DNA of 64,000 nucleotides from Rhineura floridana (GCF_030035675.1 NC_084484.1:187924934-187988933); one strand, 5' to 3'; numbered from the stretch's first letter, positions 53,376 through 64,000 are shown. Translations and numbers: made by a program. The notes: a model not told the origin generated them from the letters alone.

Positions 53376-53957
53376 GACTAGGATCAGTAGGACATGGGAT
53401 CTCCCCAGGAGACAGGGCTTGGGATCTGGAGACACCATGAGGGAGGGAGACACAGCAGAAAGTTTGGGGGATCCACTTTTGCAAGATGAAGAAATCTAGA
53501 GGGTTACCCTTTGAATCAGCTGACACAGGAAAGCTGGGTGGGAGCCCCAGTGAAGGTGGATACGCAGCTGAGGTGGCCACTGTGGGTGCACGCATGCATG
53601 TGAGTGACAGGAATCTCTCTGGGAACCACAAGTAGGAGGGCCTCAGTGCCACCCCGAGTGTAGGCCCTCTCCTCGTGGACGGATTGTGACCAAGGCAGCA
53701 AGCTTCTCAGGCAGGCCCTTGAAGCTGCTGCGCCTCCTTCCCTTTGCTCCTTCCTTGCAGCCCTTCCCAGCCACCTCCCCAGCGGCCACCATGCCTCTTG
53801 GTCACGCTGCTCACACGCATGGAAGAGCACTGCAGTACGCCAGCTGGAGGCAGACAGGAAATTGCCCAAGGCTGAGCACATTTAGGCCAGCTGCAGAGAC
53901 TCTGCTGGAAGTGTTGGGATGCAACTCAACTTGGGTGGGTTTGCATGGGGATAACGC
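53376..53957. other. Unassigned intergenic DNA
   Basis: No gene or named repeat is seen. Confidence 0.4.
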
Positions 53958-54072
53958 AGAGCTTGGAAAAGTTACTTTTTTGAACTACAACTCCCATCAG
54001 CCCTAGGCAACATGGCCACTGGATTAGGCTGATGGGAGCTGTAGTTCAAAAAAGTAACTTTTCCAAGCTCTT
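53958..54072 (+). mobile_element. Palindromic hAT-like MITE, second copy
   Basis: It is nearly identical to 6226-6341, running from CAGAGCTTGGAAAAGTTAC to its inverse complement, with a short central loop around GGCAACATGGCCACTGG. The last base differs from the first copy, and no convincing 8-bp duplication remains. Confidence 0.8.
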
Positions 54073-55000
54073 AACGTAGACAGAGAGAGGAACCTCCGAA
54101 CTTCCTGGACTGGCTTTCTGACCAGCCTGTGGCTGGCCTTCCTTCGGGTCCCAGACTGGTACTCTTAGGGTTGCTGGCCTCATTTCCTGACTCCTCCCTC
54201 GTTCTTCATCCCACCTTGGGAGAGGAGACCTTTGCTTTCTCTCCCTCCCCAGCAGCAAGAGATCAAAGGCCCGCCTCTCTGCCTCTCCAACTTAGCTAGG
54301 AACTCCTTTCTACCCAGGGACGCATTTCCTGTCGGAGAGTCGGGATGCTGGGAACAGAGAGTTCTGAGCGAGCTTAGTGTGTGTGTTTGAATCCTTGCTA
54401 AAGATTCTACCTTCCCTGCAAATTAGTCAGACAGAGACTTTAAGCTTTAAAATAAGAAATAACTACTTTATTCTGGAAGTACATGCTTGATAGGAAAGAG
54501 TCCTATATCTAGCTAACTAAGTTGGAGCTGCAAACACTGAGCCCAGTGCTTGCCCTCAAGCTTGGAGGAGAGGGAGAGACAAAGGAACATGTATGCTCTC
54601 CCTCACGAGAGGAAGAAGAAGGTAAGGAGGAGGGAAGGAACTGTGATCAACATCCTCTGCATATCAGTCTAGGAGGAAGGGAGAGTCAGCAGGAGATCAA
54701 AGGACAGGTATAGCCTAGCAACCAAGAGGTCTCCTCTCTAGCTACCCTTTTTAACCCCATGCAGCCTCAACCCACAAGTTGGAGTTGAACCACACATATT
54801 CCAACATTTTCTGCAATAAACCAGGCTCTCTTATTTTCCAAAGCTGAGAGTCCACAGCAGAGTGCTCCCTCAAGGAAGGGTCACACACCCACAACTCAGA
54901 CTCTGTGCTGTGGGATACTCTGGACCATCTCTGAGCAGCCTGGCATTGCCCCCAGGCCCAGTCCGCCCCACAGACAGGGGGGCCTCCTCCTCTTCCCACC
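54073..55000 (+). repeat. LTR-like repeat split by another LTR (fossil)
   Basis: 54100-54329 matches 26381-26726 on the opposite strand (GGTACTCTTAGGGTTGCTGG). It resumes at about 54807 with an AATAAA signal (TGCAATAAACC). The inserted LTR occupies 54330-54806. Outer limits are approximate. Confidence 0.5.
54330..54806 (-). repeat. Solo LTR inserted in an LTR-like repeat (fossil)
   Basis: On the minus strand it starts TGTTGGAATATGTGTGG (complement ending at 54806) and ends CCGACA (54330). It is the same family as 30673-31124 and 38192-38864. Flanks ATTTCC and ATTTTC are a possible imperfect target duplication. Confidence 0.65.
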
Positions 55001-56249
55001 TCCTGGTAGCTACCTCAGCAGCACTCGGGGTCTTAGCCCCAAGCCAGCCCCACTTCTTCTTGGGCTGGCCCTACATATCTCCTTCCCCAAAGGAAGACCT
55101 TGAGGCTTCCTGCCTTTGCCGTTGCCTTTGGCTCCCCCATCCCAGCCCCTTCCCTCCCCAGGCAAATGCGGGCGGCTGCCTTCCCTGGGACATCTGCAGC
55201 CAGGCCCGGCTCTCTCTTTGCCCTGACCAGAAGGGCAGTACCTGGGGCTCCAGGCAGCAAATCTCTGGCGAGAAAGACATGAAGCAAATGGCGTGTCCTG
55301 GAGATCTGCCGAGGGAGGGGCAATGCTGGCGTGGGAAAGGCTCCCAGCCACCATTGCCTCCCACCCCCGTGGCCCTCCGTGGCCCAAATCCCCATTCTGC
55401 AAAAGGCCCTTTGGCCACTGCCTGGAGCAGCCTCCCCGCCTCTCTGTGTGCCAAGCGGCCCTGCCTCGCCCTCCTTTATCAACGAACCGCCTGAGGAGGC
55501 CTCTTCCTCTCACACCTCTCCCTCCCTCCCTGGCAAGGCCTTCACTGCAGCAGCCTCCAGAGAAGAGCAGGGAGCTGTTGTGAGCCCCCAAGCCTCTCAG
55601 AGGGAGGGCCAGGTCTGTCTCCCTGCAGGGAAGCTCCATGAGGGCCCTGGGGGGCGATGCTGGGGGCACAGAGTGCACTTCACCAAGACACACTGGGGAG
55701 GGGCCAGTGGCAAGCCTCCCCGCAGCAGACAGAGCACAGTGGAGACAGAGATGAGCTCGCCCCTGCACCTCTGGGCTGATCCTACCAGAAGCCTCCCAGG
55801 CACCCTTCCCCACAGGAGCTGCCCCCAACGGGGAGATAAGCAAAGCCAGAGACGCCTCATTTCCTTCCTGCTGCTGGGGAGTGATGGGATGCAGCTTGGC
55901 AGCATCAGCTGTGCTTCCAAAGAGAGTGGGCAGCATTTCCTGCTCCCTCTTAGAGGCTGAGATGTACAGATTTGAACCTCCTACTTGTTGGCAGCAGGTG
56001 CTGGCACTGAGGCCATCAAGTCTGACCTGCCTCCACCTGAGCCAGGAAATTCCCTCCTGCCACTGCTGCTCTGGCTGAAGCACGGCTAGCCGGTCCACCT
56101 CCTTGCAGACAGCGACTGCAGGAGAATCCACCCCCTCACTTCTGCTGCATGAAAATAAAAATAAAGAACTGCAGGGACACCAGCCCTGGCCCTTGGACTG
56201 CAAGCAGCAGAATGAGCGAAAATCACTGGAAACTGGGGGAAAGGAAGGC
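55001..56249. other. GC-rich intergenic DNA, no gene supported
   Basis: Long open frames exist on both strands (for example 55010-56203 minus), but they have no recognisable motif, and overlapping frames are equally open, as expected from base composition. Confidence 0.4.
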
Positions 56250-56471
56250 AGCAGTTCGGCTAAGAGGTATTCTCAAGCAGGTGGTGGACAGCCCAATGAA
56301 GATGTCGGCCCAGCACACAGCACTTGTGAAAAAGATGAATCCCACTTTAGGGATCACGAGGAAAGGGCGGAATATAAAATTGCTGGTATCACAATAATGC
56401 CATCATACAAATCTGTGGTGCGGCCACATTCGGAATACTGTGTACAGTTCTGGTCGCCTCAAAAGGACATT

Positions 56472-57088
56472 GTTGAACATAAGAACATAAGAAGAGCCTG
56501 CTGGATCAGGCCAGTGGCCCATCTAGTCCAGCATCCTGTTCTCACAGTGGCCAACCAGGTGCCTGGGGGAAGCCCGCAAGCAGGACCCGAGTGCAAGAAC
56601 ACTCTCCCCTCCTGAGGCTTCCGGCAACTGGTTTTCAGAAGCATGCTGCCTCTGACTAGGGTGGCACAGCACAGCCATCATGGCTAGTAGCCATTGATAG
56701 CCCTGTCCCCCATGAATTTGTCTAATCTTCTTTTAAAGCCAGCCAAGCTGGTGGCCATTACTGCATCTTGTGGGAGCAAATTCCATAGTTTAACTATGCG
56801 CTGAGTAAAGAAGTACTTCCTTTTGTCTGTCCTGAATCTTCCAACATTCAGCTTCTTTGAATGTCCACGAGTTCTAGTATTATGAGAGAGGGAGAAGAAC
56901 TTTTCTCTATCCACTTTCTCAATGCCATGCATAATTTTATACACTTCTATCATGTCTCCTCTGACCCGCCTTTTCTCTAAACTAAAAAGCCCCAAATGCT
57001 GCAACCTTTCCTCGTAAGGGAGTCGCTCCATCCCCTTGATCATTCTGGTTGCCCTCTTCTGAACCTTTTCCAACTCTATAATAGTTGA
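56472..57088 (-). mobile_element. Young 5'-truncated CR1 inside an older CR1
   Basis: The body 56477-57083 starts with the TTCTTATG tail complement and matches 10450-11060 almost base for base. Its frame (56684-57073 minus) differs from the open CR1 at only about three of 129 residues. It is flanked by GTTGA (56472-56476, 57084-57088). Confidence 0.88.
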
Positions 57089-57138
57089 GCTGGAAAAAGT
57101 TCAGAAAAGGGCAACCAGAATGATCAAGGGGACAGAGC

Positions 57139-57665
57139 TGTTGGAAGCAGGGCAAGAGCAACTCCCGTTTTGTTCTTTTATTTGTGTTCCAGAAGGAAGA
57201 TAGAGCTAGGGTCCTCCAGATGGATAGGCTTGTTTACCTTTACCTGTGATGCTCTGACTGACTTCCTTTTGTCACTAGACTGTGATTTAGGGAAGCTTAC
57301 CTGCCCCTCCTCCTTCTGCCCTTTCCGTGCTTTTTCTTCTCCGACTGTCCAGGAGAGAGGAGACACCTTTTGTCTCTGCTCTCTCTCTCCTAGCCATGAG
57401 GTCAACTCCCACCCCTGGGCGTTATGCCTCCAACTTAGTTAGTTAGTTAGAACTAGGTTTGCCTTTCTATCTACTATGTATTTCTATAAATAAAGTAGCT
57501 TTTCTTATTTTACTAAGTCTCCAGTCTCAGTGATGCGGATGCAGGGTAAAAGCCTGCTACTTAGGTAAATGCATGCACACACTGGCACACTCACATTTCA
57601 ATATCCGCTGTTACTCTGCTGCTGTTGTGTTGCTTTAAACAAATTTAGCAACACACACAGCAACA
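57139..57665 (+). repeat. Solo LTR inside the CR1 (fossil)
   Basis: It begins TGTTGGAAGCAGG and ends CAGCAACA, 527 bp, with AATAAA at 57489-57494. The flanks share GAGC. It is the same family as the fragment at 1-176. No internal genes accompany it. Confidence 0.65.
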
Positions 57666-58210
57666 GGAGCATCTCCCTTATGACGAAAGGCTGCAGCATT
57701 TGGGGCTTTTTAGTTTAGAGAAAAGGCGAGTCAGAGGCAACATGATAGAAGGGTATAAAATTATGCATGGCCTGGAGAAAGCGGACAAAGAAAGGTTTTC
57801 CTCCCTCTCATAACACTAGGACTCGTGGACCTCCAATGAAGCTGAATGCTGGAATATTCAGGACAGACAAAAGAAAGGACTTCTTCATGCAGAGCAAAGT
57901 TAAACTGTGGAACTCACTCCCAGAGGAGGCGGCGATGGCCACCAACTTGGATGGCTTTAAAAGAGGATTGGACAAATTCATGGAGGAGAAGGCTACTAAG
58001 GGCTACTAGCCACAATGGCTGTGCGCTGCCCCCGCATTCGGGGCCAACTGCATGCCACTTGCTGGGAATCACAAGTGGGGAGAGGCGTGCTGTTTTTCTT
58101 AAGTCCTCCCTGCAGCTTTCCCAAAATGGGCACCTGGTTGGCCACTGAGAGAAGACTTGGACGGCCCCTTGAGCTGATCTAGCTGCAGGGCCATTCCTAC
58201 GTTCTTAGCA

Positions 58211-59470
58211 AATGCCAGCTTTCTAATGAATCACCATCCTCGTTGGCACGCATTACAAGGCTGCCCCTCCTGCCAAAACATCACAGACCCCAGAAGGGAT
58301 CTGATGCCAGAACTGGCGCCGTGCCTTTCTATTCTTGACCCAGTGGCGTGGCTCGGTGGCAGGAACACGGAGGAGAACTCCAGCTGCCAGCCCCCTTCTC
58401 CCTCTGGACGCTGGCAGACTCCTCTCAGTCCCTCTCTCCCAATGCTGAATATGGAAGAACATCGAGATCAAAAGGCCGCTTCAAGGAGAAGCCAAGAAAG
58501 GGGAAACTGAAACACACACACACACCCCGCAAAGCTGGGAGGCGCAGAGATCCAAAGGCCACCAGGAGAGTTTGCTTGGCTTGTTTCTTCAAGAGGGCTC
58601 CGGCCTCTCCACGTTTGCTTGTTTGGTCTGGAAGCACAAATCCCCCCTCCCCCTTCTCAGGAAACCATCCTTGGCCACCTAATGACAGGCGGCTTCCCCA
58701 AGAGGCCCAATTTCCTGCTCCCCCCCAGAATGAAAAGAGGGGCTTTGGTGCTTTAAAAGCAAGGGCTTTATGGAAAGGGAGCCCTTCCCCGTGGTGAGGT
58801 GCAGGGCAGGAGAGGGATGCTTGGACCCCCCCAGAGCCGCACCTGCAACAGCGGCCGCCATGTGAGCGCTCTCCTTCCCCACACAGCAAGTGCCCCACCC
58901 AAGAAAGAGGCAGAGCAGCCAAGGCCTCTTCTCTGCCGGGGATGGAAGAGCCGCCCACAGGCCGCAGCTCCACAGCCTTGCGAGGGGAGGGGGGTCACCT
59001 CGCAGGGCAGCCAGAAGGCCAGCACATGTTGGGCACTGCAGCCTGCAGAAGAGGACAGGCAGTGCCCCGTGGAGGAGGACGCCCCAGCTGACTGCCTTCC
59101 CAGTGAGAGGAGTTCGGGTCATTCTGTGGCCATTCACCGCCCACCCCACAACCGCGTTGGGTCTCAAAGCGGGAGGGCGCCTGGTGCTGCTGCCTACTCT
59201 GTGGGTGAATGTGAGGCCTGGAGCAGAAGCTGAGCCTGGCTGCAGACATAATTCAACAGGTGATGCTTTCCCTGATGGAGCATTTCCACGGCCCTCCAGA
59301 TGTTGCTGGACGGTAACTCCCAGCACTCCCACCACTATTCCTGGTCACTGGCCATACTGGCCGCTGGGGCTGATGATGGGGGTTAGAGTCCAACTCTTGC
59401 GGGGAGGACACCCCTCCTTCTGCGCCTCAGACGCTCAGGAGGAGAGCAGGTGACAGGCGGACACCTGGCA
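58211..59470. other. 5' flank of CCKBR
   Basis: A decayed hAT-like MITE (AGATGTTGCTGGACGGTAAC and GGGGCTGATGATGGGGGTTA) lies at about 59285-59400, and an (AC) run at about 58512-58524. No gene is supported. Confidence 0.45.
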
Positions 59471-61260
59471 ATGCCGCCCCTGCAATCCTCTTGTCCGGGG
59501 CACGGGCAGGCCCAGCAAAGGGCAGAGAGGCGGCTCTCAGGCAGTCCCCGGCCGACGCAGGGGGGAACCGGGAAGGATGCCGGCTACGCCGGCAGCAGGA
59601 GCCTCCGGAAGGCGCTCACAGCACAGGGAGCAGACCCGGCCCCCCGAAGCTGGACTGGGGACCAGGGAGCTGCCCTGGGCAGACGCTGTGGCGCCCTCTT
59701 TGCAAGGAGACCTCCGTTGCGCAGGAGAGGAGATCTGCTGGCGCCAAATGCCCCCAGCTCCTCGCGGAATGACCCCCGCGAGAGAGAGGCCTCTGGGCAC
59801 AGCCAGCCGCAGGGCGCATGCGCAAGTTGTGCGCCCCTGCAGCAGGAAATGCAGCCCAGAGCGACAAGACCGGGGAGCGCGGAGGAGGCGAGCGGGCAGC
59901 GGGGGACGGTGCGGTGCGGGTGGCGGCGGGAAGACGCGAGAAGCTGCATTTGTCAACGTTCTCCCTTCCTGGCCACCCTGAAAGGCGAAGGAAGCCCCCG
60001 GGGTCGGCTGCGGGGGGGCAGCCTGCAGGGCTTGGGGGGCGCGAAGGCAGGACCTACGGGGGGGGGCTGAGCCGCCGGCCTCCTCCTGCTAGCAGCCCTC
60101 GGCCCGCCCCTCCCCTCGGCCCCGCACGGCACTTCGCCAGGTAAACAGCACCTGTGTCAACACCGGGCAGGCGCGTCCGGGGCCCCCGAGCAAACACGGC
60201 GTGTGTCTTTGGGCCGGCGCTGCTGGGAGACGTCCGCACGGGAGGCCTCCAAGGAGGGCGGCTCAGAGCCCTCTGGAAAGCAGCACTCCAACCCGGGAAG
60301 GGGCTCCTGCCCTGCCGCCCCTGCCTGCCTGCCTGGGGTTGAAGTCGCGCAGTTCGCCTCCTGCCCTCGAAGTCCTTCCCCCAGTTCCAAAGGCCAGAGA
60401 GTCCGAGAGAGAAAAGCACTCTGCACATGCCCAGAGGCACACGTTCTGGGATGGAAGTCGCTTGGAAAGCAGTGCACGTTGCCCGGCTGAAAGAGTCCGC
60501 TACCCCGAACTCTGGCCATGCCCAGAGGCAAGCCCAGAGGCTGGCGCTGGACAGCTGCTCCGGACTGATCCGCCCAGGGGAACTGTCTGCAGCCAGGCTC
60601 GACCCAGTTCTGCCCCAGGAGCATCCGTGGAGGGCCTCGCCTGGGCAGGGGGTTGGAGCGGCAGGTTTCGGGCGGGGCGAGGCACCGCGGCTGCCGTCAG
60701 GGGGCGCTCGGCAACTGGCTGCAGCCGGTGCTAGGCGCGGGGCTCGCTGCGTTTCAGTCGGGCGGCCGGGAAAGGGGGAGGAGGCCAGGCGCGGCGGCAG
60801 CTCCGGCTGGGAGCGAGGGGGCGTCAGTCTGGTTCGCCTCCCTTCCTCCTTCCCTCCAGCGACGCCACGGCGATGGGCGCCTAGCCCAGAGGCTGCTGCA
60901 GCGGAGAGGCCAGGGAGACCGCGGCCCGCGAGGAATGGAGGTGCAGCGGCCCTTCAACGAGTCGCTGCTCTGCAGCTGGCCCGCCAATGGCTCGGCCAGC
61001 GGCGCCTGGAACGGGACCGGCGGCGGCGGCGCTTCTCGGAGACACCCCCGTGGCCCCCGAGGTGAGGCGCGCGTGGTCCCCGTGAGGTGGGGGCGTCTGC
61101 CCCCTCGAGGATCCTCGACTGCCCCCATTCCACCTTCCGCAGCACCCGGTGGACGGGAGGAGCCCCGCCATCTCTCCCCGGGGGACTCCCCCGCGCCCCC
61201 AGGCACCTCCTCCACCGCCGCCTTCTTTGCCTCTGACACCCCCAGAGGGAAATCGCCCCT
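59470..61260 (+). promoter_or_regulatory. CpG-rich region spanning the CCKBR promoter and exon 1
   Basis: CpG dinucleotides become frequent from about 59470 and remain so through exon 1 of CCKBR. A GC box GGGCGGGGCGAGG lies at 60670. No TATA box is visible near the start. A four-codon upstream reading frame (ATG GGC GCC TAG, 60873-60884) precedes the main ATG by 50 bases. A pyrimidine stretch ending CCCTCCAG at about 60841-60860 could also be an acceptor of a 5' UTR intron. Confidence 0.55.
60935..61061 (+). CDS. CCKBR: CCKBR exon 1 (extracellular N-terminus)
   Basis: It encodes MEVQRPFNESLLCSWPANGS and 22 more residues. The donor CCCCGAG|GTGAGG is in phase 1. G at -3 and G at +4 make a good start context. 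The poor conservation of this region is normal for the family. Confidence 0.85.
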
Positions 61261-63953
61261 TTCCTGCACCCAGCCCCCCGTGCCCGCTCACCTCTCACAT
61301 GTCAGCTCTTAAGCCCCCTCCCCGTCCGATTCTGCATAAGCTAAATGTGGCGGGGGGTCATGGCCCGCCCCTCAATATCCCGGTGTGACCCCGCCCTCGG
61401 CCCCCAGCCCGGACCCCCCAGCAGCCCAAGCTTGGCTGCGCACGACTCCTCCTGCAGTCTAGAGTGGGGGAAGCCCCCGTCTCAGTGGGGCAGAGTCTGC
61501 TTGGGAGGGGCCCCGCCTGCTCAAGCCGTGAACACCAGCCCTCCCGAGTCTCGCCACCCATCCGTATCTGGCCGGTCCTCCGCCTCATCTCCTGTTGCTG
61601 CCTTTCCCCGCTGGGACTGAAGGGCCTCAGAGCATGCACAAAGCGCCGCCTGCACCTTTTCCCAGCGGGGAGGGGTCCTTTTGTAGCCTGGGCGCTGGCA
61701 CGTCCCTCCCGACTTGACCCACCTCCGGCACCTCTTTTGCGGGCGGCTGGGGGCCGGGCGCCCGACGTGGCTCCGGTTTGGCAGCGGGAGCTGCTTCAGC
61801 ACCCTCTGCCTTTTCTCCCTCCCTCTTTGGGGGGGGGGTTGGAAGGGAGGGAAGTGGGCAGCCTGGAGCCCATCCCTGCCCTGGGGGTTGGTTACCCTTT
61901 AGGAGCCTCAGACCAGGCATTAAAAGGGGGGGTGGAGTCCTTCCTTCTCTGTGTCGGGGGAGGGGGAGGGGGGCAGCATGAACTCAGGCAGGACAAAGTT
62001 TCTCCCAACTGCTTCACACAGAGCATCAAGGGTTGCCCCCACACACACGCCCCATGGGAATTGCATTGCCAGCCCCTTCCAGGCTCTGGTGGCCAGGGAG
62101 AGCCTGCACAGGAACGGGGAAGGCCTGTGACACGTGTGCGGGCACACAGGCGTGTTGCGTGTCTACCTCGCAGGCAGCAAGTGGCTCTCAGCCAAGACGG
62201 TTCAAGTCACCCTTCCCAAATCCTCCCAGGTGAATTTCCAGGTTAGCCTTTGGCGATGGAGGGGCTGGCACTGGCCCAAGGGGGTGCAAGACTGTCCTGG
62301 GGTCTTTCCTCCCCTAGTGAGTGTCAGTTGCAGGACACACACTTGGGAGCAGAAGGCTAGAGAGATGCCTCCCCCCCCCCCGTCCCTTTGCCTTCCTGGT
62401 TCTGTGCCTGGCAGTGCTTGCCCGTTCAACACACACACACTCTGTTTGGGGCACAAGTTGAGTCTGGCACCAGCCGCCCTCCTCTGGCTTCCGTTCCCAT
62501 CCCCATGTGTCACGGCCAGCGGCCAGGGAGACCTTCTTATCAGCCGCTGCGGAAAGGGCTCTGGGCAAACAGCAGCCTCCCCCCCCCCGCAACCTTCCCC
62601 TGGGAGAAAGGAGAGGATGCCACACCTGGATGTGGGCAGGGCGCTGGGGAGCTGGACTCTTCCTGGGCTCTTCAGGATGGGCGGCCTGCATGTGTGGTGG
62701 GCTTGAACTTCCTTGGGAGGGATCTGGGGTGCCTTATCTGTCTCCTGTTGGGGGGCAGGGAGCGTGAGGCCACCTGTCAGCCGCTGCCTGGAGAGGCCTC
62801 AGTGGAGGTGGCGGCGGCAGTAGCAGCGTGTTGGGGGGGATGGGGCTGCCAGCAGCTGTGGAAGAAGGCCCGGAAGCAGCAGGAAGAACATCCACGAGGG
62901 GGGGGGACACTGAGGGTGGTGTGTGGCAGGCCAGATCCAGAAGTGCCCCAATCTCCCCCCCCCCAGTTTGGAGCCATCCTCCCCAAGCAAGCTCATCACT
63001 AGAGGAGGCCCAGTTGGGCAGAGAAGCTCCTGGTGCCAAAAGCCACAAAGATCCAAACTGCAGGGCAGGGCAGGGCCGGTACTCTTTTGCCAGCATGGTG
63101 CCAGCAGCCTCCCTCCCTCCCTCCCCTGCCTTCTGAAGGCAGCTTCTCCCTGGGTGCCTCTGTGGGACCTGGGCTCCAGACTGTCTTGCTGCACTCCCCC
63201 TCCTCCTCCTCCTCCAATGAGGCCCCAATCCACCAGGGCGTTCACGGTGCCTCTCCTCCACCATCTCTCCTCAGACCTGGACCTGACGGTGCGAGTCCTC
63301 CTCTACTCGGTGATATACCTCCTGAGTGTTTTTGGGAACGTGCTCATCATCGTGGTGCTGGTGATGAACAAGCGGCTGCGCACTGTCACCAACTCCTTCC
63401 TGCTCTCATTGGCCCTCAGTGACCTCATGGTGGCCACCTTCTGCTTGCCCTTCAACCTCATCCCCAACCTGATGGGCACCTTCATCTTTGGGAAAGTCAT
63501 CTGCAAGGCCCTCACCTACCTCATGGGTGAGTGAGCGAATTAACCGGAGTGGGGTGGTATGTGTGACCCACACGGGGGGGGGCTTTGGGAGAAGGCCTGT
63601 GGGGAAGGGGCTCCCTCCTTCTGGTTCTCTTGCCCACTCTCCCTAGCGGCAGCTCGGCTCTGCCCTGACCCCCTTCTCTCCTCCACCACTCTGCCAGGGA
63701 TGTCTGTGAGCGTCTCCACCTTCAGCCTGGTGGCCATCGCCATCGAGCGCTACAATGCCATCTGCAACCCGCTGCAGTCGCGTGTGTGGCAGACGCGGTC
63801 CCATGCCTACCGGGTCATCGCTGCCACCTGGCTGATTTCTGCCCTCCTCATGCTGCCTTACCCAATCTACAGCACCACCACCTCCTTGCCCAGCAACCCC
63901 AGCGTCTCCCACTGCAGCCACAAATGGCCAGGGAGCCACATCAAGCAGGCCTG
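60935..63953 (+). CDS. CCKBR: Cholecystokinin B / gastrin receptor, exons 1-3 (gene runs off the right edge)
   Basis: CCKBR is a class A GPCR for gastrin and CCK at the plasma membrane, coupling to Gq (family knowledge). Exons 60935-61061, 63275-63526 and 63698-63953 join in frame (phases 1, 1, 2) to 211 complete residues. The extracellular N-terminus carries three sequons (NES at 8, NGS at 18, NGT at 26). TM1 has GN at 63-64, followed by NKRLRTVTNSFLLSLALSDL with D92 in TM2. NLMGTFIFGKVICKA contains the disulphide Cys 119. E143-R144-Y145 ends TM3. LQSRVWQTRSHAYRVI forms loop 2, W171 lies in TM4 and C199 in the second extracellular loop. RVWQTRSHA and PNLMGTFIFG are diagnostic for CCK receptors. 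The 252-bp second exon fits the family. CCKBR rather than CCKAR is supported by the CNGA4 neighbour. TM5 onward is outside the window. Confidence 0.93.
61062..63274. other. CCKBR intron 1
   Basis: It is a 2.2-kb, GC-rich intron with several C and G runs and an (AC) run near 62432-62440. I see no transposable element, which contrasts with the repeat-packed introns of CNGA4. Confidence 0.6.
63275..63526 (+). CDS. CCKBR: CCKBR exon 2 (TM1 to TM3 start)
   Basis: The acceptor CTCTCCTCAG precedes LDLTVRVLLYSVIYLLSVFG. The exon ends at CTCATGG|GTGAGT. Its 252 bases hold TM1, intracellular loop 1 and TM2. Confidence 0.95.
63698..63953 (+). CDS. CCKBR: CCKBR exon 3 (TM3 to extracellular loop 2)
   Basis: The acceptor CTCTGCCAG precedes MSVSVSTFSLVAIAIERYNA. 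The exon ends KWPGSHIKQAW at the donor GCCTG|GTGAGT, phase 2. Intron 2 is only 171 bp. Confidence 0.95.
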
Positions 63954-64000
63954 GTGAGTCCTGGTTGGGAGGGGGCTGGGCGCTGGCCCTGAGGAGTGGG

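Larger units (their letters stand above)
56250..58210 (+). mobile_element. CR1 LINE 3' part, interrupted twice
   Basis: The + strand CR1 reads MKMSAQHTALVKKMNPTLGI near 56300 and VVRPHSEYCVQFWSP near 56415. It resumes at 57089 ([17 protein letters not shown]-like) and again at 57666 ([20 protein letters not shown]-like, then LDGFKRGLDKFMEEKATKGY). It ends with the CR1 3' UTR near 58210. It is interrupted by an antisense CR1 (56477-57083) and a solo LTR (57139-57665). Confidence 0.8.

Noticed and set aside
55010-56203. 397-codon open frame on the minus strand
   Set aside because: It lies in GC-rich DNA where several overlapping frames on both strands are equally open. It shows no domain, signal peptide, splice context or sequence I recognise.
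58679-59335. 218-codon minus-strand frame upstream of CCKBR
   Set aside because: It overlaps equally open frames on the other strand, spans a MITE remnant at its end and has no recognisable domain.
1-64000. CRISPR arrays, bacterial operons, origins or prophage
   Set aside because: The spaced repeats found are SINE, LTR or MITE copies. Introns with GT/AG borders and vertebrate families show this is animal nuclear DNA.

Overview
This window is vertebrate nuclear DNA, almost certainly from a squamate reptile (lizard-type). It contains two spliced host genes surrounded by dense retrotransposons. The squamate call rests on the repeat mix: BovB (RTE) LINEs, tRNA-derived SINEs with a BovB-like tail (Sauria SINE type), CR1 with an (TTCTTATG)n tail, L2, and I/Vingi-like LINEs. 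No prokaryotic, organellar or viral coding operon is present.

Host genes. CNGA4, an olfactory cyclic-nucleotide-gated channel subunit, lies on the + strand in five exons (15469-15575, 16997-17110, 17762-17868, 25158-26153, 28130-28515). The splice phases join into one 569-residue frame. CCKBR, the gastrin/cholecystokinin-B receptor, starts at 60935 on the + strand. Its exons 1-3 (60935-61061, 63275-63526, 63698-63953) are inside the window and the rest of the gene lies beyond the right edge. CNGA4 followed by CCKBR in the same orientation is also the mammalian order (human 11p15.4), so the two genes support each other's identity. The roughly 32 kb between them holds no further gene I can support.

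Layout. 1-15 kb: LTR and SINE scraps, a degenerate L2, then a composite block of L2 fragment / Vingi-like LINE (5256-10449) / minus-strand CR1 with a long open frame (10450-13357) / second copy of the same L2 fragment. 15-28.5 kb: CNGA4, whose 7.3-kb intron 3 holds BovB and CR1 copies. 28.5-43 kb: a solo LTR with a 5-bp duplication, L2 and SINE pieces, a second Vingi-like LINE with a 14-bp target duplication, an LTR carrying a SINE insertion, a minus-strand L2 and another solo LTR. 43-53.4 kb: BovB 5' half, then an old CR1 split by a solo LTR that is itself hit by a 2.2-kb ORF1-only LINE-1-like element, and a second copy of that element inside another CR1. 54-58 kb: a hairpin MITE, nested LTRs, and a CR1 interrupted by a younger antisense CR1 and a solo LTR. 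59-64 kb: a CpG-rich region and CCKBR.

Most interesting signal. Two same-orientation copies (46780-48945 and 51203-53145) belong to a non-autonomous LINE-1 relative. It has a 5' UTR, a single ORF1-type coiled-coil/RRM-like protein, a 3' UTR and poly(A), but no ORF2. Both copies have long target-site duplications and both sit at TTTC/AA nick sites. The layout parallels mammalian HAL1 ('half-L1') and may be an undescribed squamate counterpart.
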